Source: Chrysochromulina tobinii
Taxonomy: Eukaryota > Haptophyta > Prymnesiales > Chrysochromulinaceae
Length of the DNA: 19,524 bases
Reading direction: 5' to 3'
NCBI GenBank assembly: GCA_001275005.1
Contig: JWZX01002329.1
Coordinates: 1-19,524, forward strand
The notes beneath the pieces were generated by a model that saw only the letters and a program-made list of their open reading frames with translations, was not told the origin of the DNA and did no database searches. Every line of letters starts with the position of its first letter. Position 1 is the first letter of the stretch. The position numbers were made by a program, and so were the translations under genes. Positions 8,970 through 19,524 of this stretch are shown piece after piece.

Positions 8970-9247
8970 CGCGTCCACGCACGAAAGGCACGAGCCGACC
9001 CTGCGCTGTGAATGGTCACACACGAATGGTCACGCGGACACCGTACCGTGAAAAAACTGTCTCTCTGCTGAAATCGGCGGGGGGATACATGTACTCGATC
9101 GCCGCTGAGTGTCTCGTCAATCTCAAACTTCCGGGGATGTCGTTTCGCGACGCTTTTCGTCTTCGGCTTCGAGGCAGAACGACTTTGCGGAGCCCTCGGG
9201 GCCATCCTTTCCGTGCAAGCGGCGGCGCGCGCGCGCGCAATAGGCCA
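8970..9247. promoter_or_regulatory. Divergent spacer upstream of EMC1
   Basis: This 278-bp stretch lies between the EMC1 start (minus) and the possible ORF at 9248 (plus), so it should contain the EMC1 promoter. I see GAATGGTCACAC / GAATGGTCACGC repeated at about 9010-9036, an alternating GC run near 9226-9238 and GCAAGCGGCGG twice (about 9217 and 9250). I find no TATA box. Assignment as promoter rests on position only. Confidence 0.4.
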
Positions 9248-9835
9248 ATGCAAGCGGCGGGAAAGGCCGTCGGCCGGCGAGCACCCTTGGGGCTGCGTCC
9301 AATTTCCCTCGAGATCGCAGGAAATCCCCACGCGCAGCAGCGGCGGCCGCCGCAGGCGCTCATGCTCCCAAGCCCCTTGGTGCTCCCTTCTCAGCCACGG
9401 CCGACCCTATCTGTTGCGGGCGGGGCCGCGGCCCCCGCCGGCGCACCGGCTGCCACGCCCAAGCCGACCTCGCTCCACATTTTGCGCACGCCCTTGTCCT
9501 TCGATTTCACAAACCTGCCCACCGTCGCCGCAAACAAGGCGCGCACGCCGTCGCCGCCCCGCTCTGTGCGCGGAGCTCGAATTCCAACGCGCTCGGCTGT
9601 GAGGACGGCGCCCGGGGGGATGCCACTGGGCGCGTCGGGCGAGGGCGGCGAGGAGTTCAGGCCTCTGCTGCATCCCAGCGGCCCGTGGTTTGACGACCTG
9701 CCGGCGGCGCCGTTGCCTGGCGACGCGGCAGCGAGGCTCCTCGAGCAGAGGCGCGTGCTGCGGCCGGCGGTGCGCCAAGCGCATCAAGAGCAATCAGCGG
9801 CAGTCGCGCTGGCTCGAGCCGCCGCCGCCGAATGA
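9248..9835 (+). CDS. Hypothetical Pro/Ala-rich protein, doubtful
   Basis: A 195-residue open frame ends with TGA at 9833. I do not recognise it. It is rich in Pro, Ala, Ser and Arg, with one less biased block (SLHILRTPLSFDFTNLPTVA) and EEFRPLLHPSGPWFDDLPAA near the C terminus, then a charged Ala-rich tail. There is no signal peptide, membrane segment or catalytic motif. ATG at 9089 (248 aa) or 9362 are alternative starts. The upstream part looks less coding-like, so 9248 is a compromise. It needs no intron, and in GC-rich DNA long frames arise by chance. The block with FDFTNLP and PWFDDLP is the best argument that it is real. Confidence 0.4.
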   Translation: MQAAGKAVGRRAPLGLRPISLEIAGNPHAQQRRPPQALMLPSPLVLPSQPRPTLSVAGGAAAPAGAPAATPKPTSLHILRTPLSFDFTNLPTVAANKARTPSPPRSVRGARIPTRSAVRTAPGGMPLGASGEGGEEFRPLLHPSGPWFDDLPAAPLPGDAAARLLEQRRVLRPAVRQAHQEQSAAVALARAAAAE

Positions 9836-9870
9836 AAATGCAGCCTTGGCCATCCTCGCGCCAAGTGCGC

Positions 9871-9934
9871 GAGCGTGAGATGATCTCCGATCACGAGATG
9901 ATGAGCGTGAGATGATCTCCGATCACGAGATGAT
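9871..9934. repeat. 32-bp direct repeat, two exact copies
   Basis: The unit starts GAGCGTGAGATGATCTCCGA and ends CGAGATGAT; copies begin at 9871 and 9903. It is followed by GCAATCAGAGAGCAATCAGA at 9962, antisense-like fragments of the intron decamers, here outside any gene. Confidence 0.85.
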
Positions 9935-10004
9935 CACGAGCTCGAGGAGACTCCATCAGCATGCAATCAGAGAGCAATCAGAGATGATCGGAGGTGGACC
10001 GTAC

Positions 10005-10120
10005 GGTCGTGGAAAACGCCATCGTCACGTAGACCGTGCCGGTCATGTAAAACGCCATTATTATTGAGGCCGTGCCGGTCGTGGAAAACGCCACTGTCAT
10101 GCGGACTGTGTTGATCGTGG
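10005..10120. repeat. 36-bp tandem repeat, three copies plus a partial
   Basis: Units start at 10005, 10041 and 10077, with a partial at 10113. The first half, GGTCGTGGAAAACGCCA, is conserved; the second 19 bases vary but keep a GACCGTGCC-like end. There is no open frame through the array. Function unknown. Confidence 0.85.
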
Positions 10121-10571
10121 AACTTCTGTACTCTGAGTCAAACCCCAAGGGGGCAGTGTTTAGTCAACCCGTTCGTTTTGAGCATGCTATGGTGTGTATG
10201 CGTGTGCAAGTGAGAAGTGTGCACAAATAGCTAGGTTGTGTCGAGGTAATAACCTGAGGTGATCGGCTTCGCGCGCCTTCGCAGAGGGCCTGCCCGTCTC
10301 CGGTTTTTGCGTTTTCGTCGTCGCCTGTCCAGCTGTTCACATCGCCCCCCCCGGCGAGCCCGGCGCACGGCCCGCCCCCGGCCGCCCCGGTCGAGAGACG
10401 GCCGACCCAGTGCACTGGCCCAGTCACCCAGCGATCGATTCGATCGTTCATCCGACATTCCCGGCCCGTCGCGACGGTAACACGCCGTCGACTTTGACGA
10501 CTCACGCACACGGACACCTTGTAACTTGGAGAGACACCGGACAGCTCGAGCTTCACGCACTAAGCCGTTCA

Positions 10572-10609
10572 CACCGTGGAGAACCGCCCTCACCGTGGAG
10601 AACCGCCCT
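10572..10609. repeat. 19-bp direct repeat, two exact copies
   Basis: CACCGTGGAGAACCGCCCT occurs at 10572 and 10591 in tandem, followed by CACAGTTT. No function apparent. Confidence 0.85.
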
Positions 10610-10819
10610 CACAGTTTCGTCTCGTGATGCGGAAGCCTCGAGGCGGACCTTGTGGTCGGTCGCCCCGACACTAGTAGCCTCACCATGCGCATCTGAACGA
10701 CACGGATTCCCACAGCCACACGGCACTTGTGGGAGGGTGAGCCCAGGCGACGAGATGAGCACGTGCATGCTATAGGCACTTGTGAGAGGGCGACCTCCAC
10801 GAGTTGACGATTGAATCAC

Positions 10820-10885
10820 GATGGGAGAGGTTGACGAACCGCAACCAATCCGATGGGAGAGGTTGACGAACCGCAACCAAACCGA
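10820..10885. repeat. 32-bp direct repeat, two copies
   Basis: The unit beginning GATGGGAGAGGTTGACGAAC occurs at 10820 and 10852 with one mismatch near its end. No function apparent. Confidence 0.85.
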
Positions 10886-10949
10886 TGAGAATTGTAGTGT
10901 GAAGTGTACAGGTCATTCCCACGTGGCTGCACGTCCGAGGTGCGAGCAC

Positions 10950-11113
10950 GGGGACGACTCGAGATGCAATCTCGAAGACGGGACGACTCGAGATGCAATC
11001 TCCCGAGAGGGGGACGGGACGACTCGAGCCCCGCCCGGAACGGCGCTCTCCCGGCACGGCGCTCGTCCCGGAACGGCGCTAGCTCGGCACGGCGCTCGCC
11101 CGGCACGGCGCCG
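10950..11113. repeat. GC-rich repeat cluster downstream of the RING gene
   Basis: GGGACGACTCGAGATGCAAT occurs at about 10951 and 10979, with a third truncated copy near 11016. From about 11036 a run of 16-bp units of the form CCCGGCACGGCGCTCG follows. It lies 3' of the RING gene and could fall in its UTR. Confidence 0.7.
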
Positions 11114-11193
11114 GCCGTTGGTGGGTTGCAGACGCCCATCTCGGCGCCCAAATGTACACGGCGAGCCCGGGCGCCGAGATGGGCACGTGCATG

Positions 11194-19524
<8,331 letters not shown>

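Larger units (their letters stand above)
9836..11193. other. Gene-poor intergenic region with several short tandem repeats
   Basis: I find no supportable gene here. The open frames are composition-driven, lack recognisable motifs and overlap on both strands. The region contains the separate tandem repeats listed below, plus paired sequences such as GAGATGAGCACGTGCATGCTA (about 10753) and its near copy at the 3' end of the RING gene (about 11177). It must also contain the 3' ends of both flanking genes. Confidence 0.55.

Noticed and set aside
10164-10593. Minus-strand frames of 120-130 aa in the intergenic region
   Set aside because: No recognisable motif, biased composition, overlapping frames on both strands and no intron pattern. 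I see no support for a gene.

Overview
This window is nuclear DNA from a GC-rich, intron-dense eukaryote, most likely a unicellular alga. Two protein families are diagnostic: an ER membrane complex subunit 1 gene with 14 exons, and spliced genes that only read through when GT-AG introns are removed. The multidomain NACHT protein and the introner-like introns suggest a haptophyte, pelagophyte or similar chlorophyll-c alga. That assignment is inference. The uniformly GT donors argue mildly against a dinoflagellate. All exon models below were built by hand. Each junction was chosen so that reading frame, splice dinucleotides and family similarity (recalled, not searched) agree.

Layout. Positions 1-3396 (minus) hold an intronless 5' part of a large STAND/NACHT NTPase gene that runs off the left edge. 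Positions 3829-8969 (minus) hold a complete EMC1 gene with 14 exons and 13 introns, predicted 1036 aa. Positions 9248-9835 (plus) hold a doubtful Pro/Ala-rich ORF. Positions 9836-11193 have no supportable gene but several short tandem repeats. Positions 11194-12721 (minus) hold a four-exon RING-H2 E3 ligase with a multi-pass membrane tail, 342 aa. Starting only 90 bp away and divergently, 12812-19524 (plus) holds a glycoside hydrolase family 2 beta-galactosidase with at least 14 exons. It runs off the right edge and appears to carry a fascin-like beta-trefoil inside its C-terminal small domain.

The main observation concerns the introns. By hand count, 20 of 29 donors begin GTGCG or GTACG, 23 of 29 downstream exons begin with GT, and 16 of 29 introns end in CATCAG. 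In many cases the first 7-12 bases of the intron are repeated immediately after the acceptor. This is the target-site-duplication signature expected of introners, transposon-like elements that create introns by taking one splice site from the duplicated target. Most introns are filled with a short tandem repeat (10-16 bp, often TGATGACCTC or TGATTGCCTC) whose exact form differs from intron to intron. Many also contain extra copies of the flanking exon edge (15-51 bp), so that decoy donors or AG|GT acceptors lie inside the intron. The NACHT gene next to them has no intron in 3.4 kb.

The genes do not form a pathway. EMC1 acts in membrane-protein insertion at the ER, the RING protein is probably a membrane ubiquitin ligase, the beta-galactosidase is a glycosidase, and the NACHT protein is a signalling-type ATPase. 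What they share is the intron architecture.
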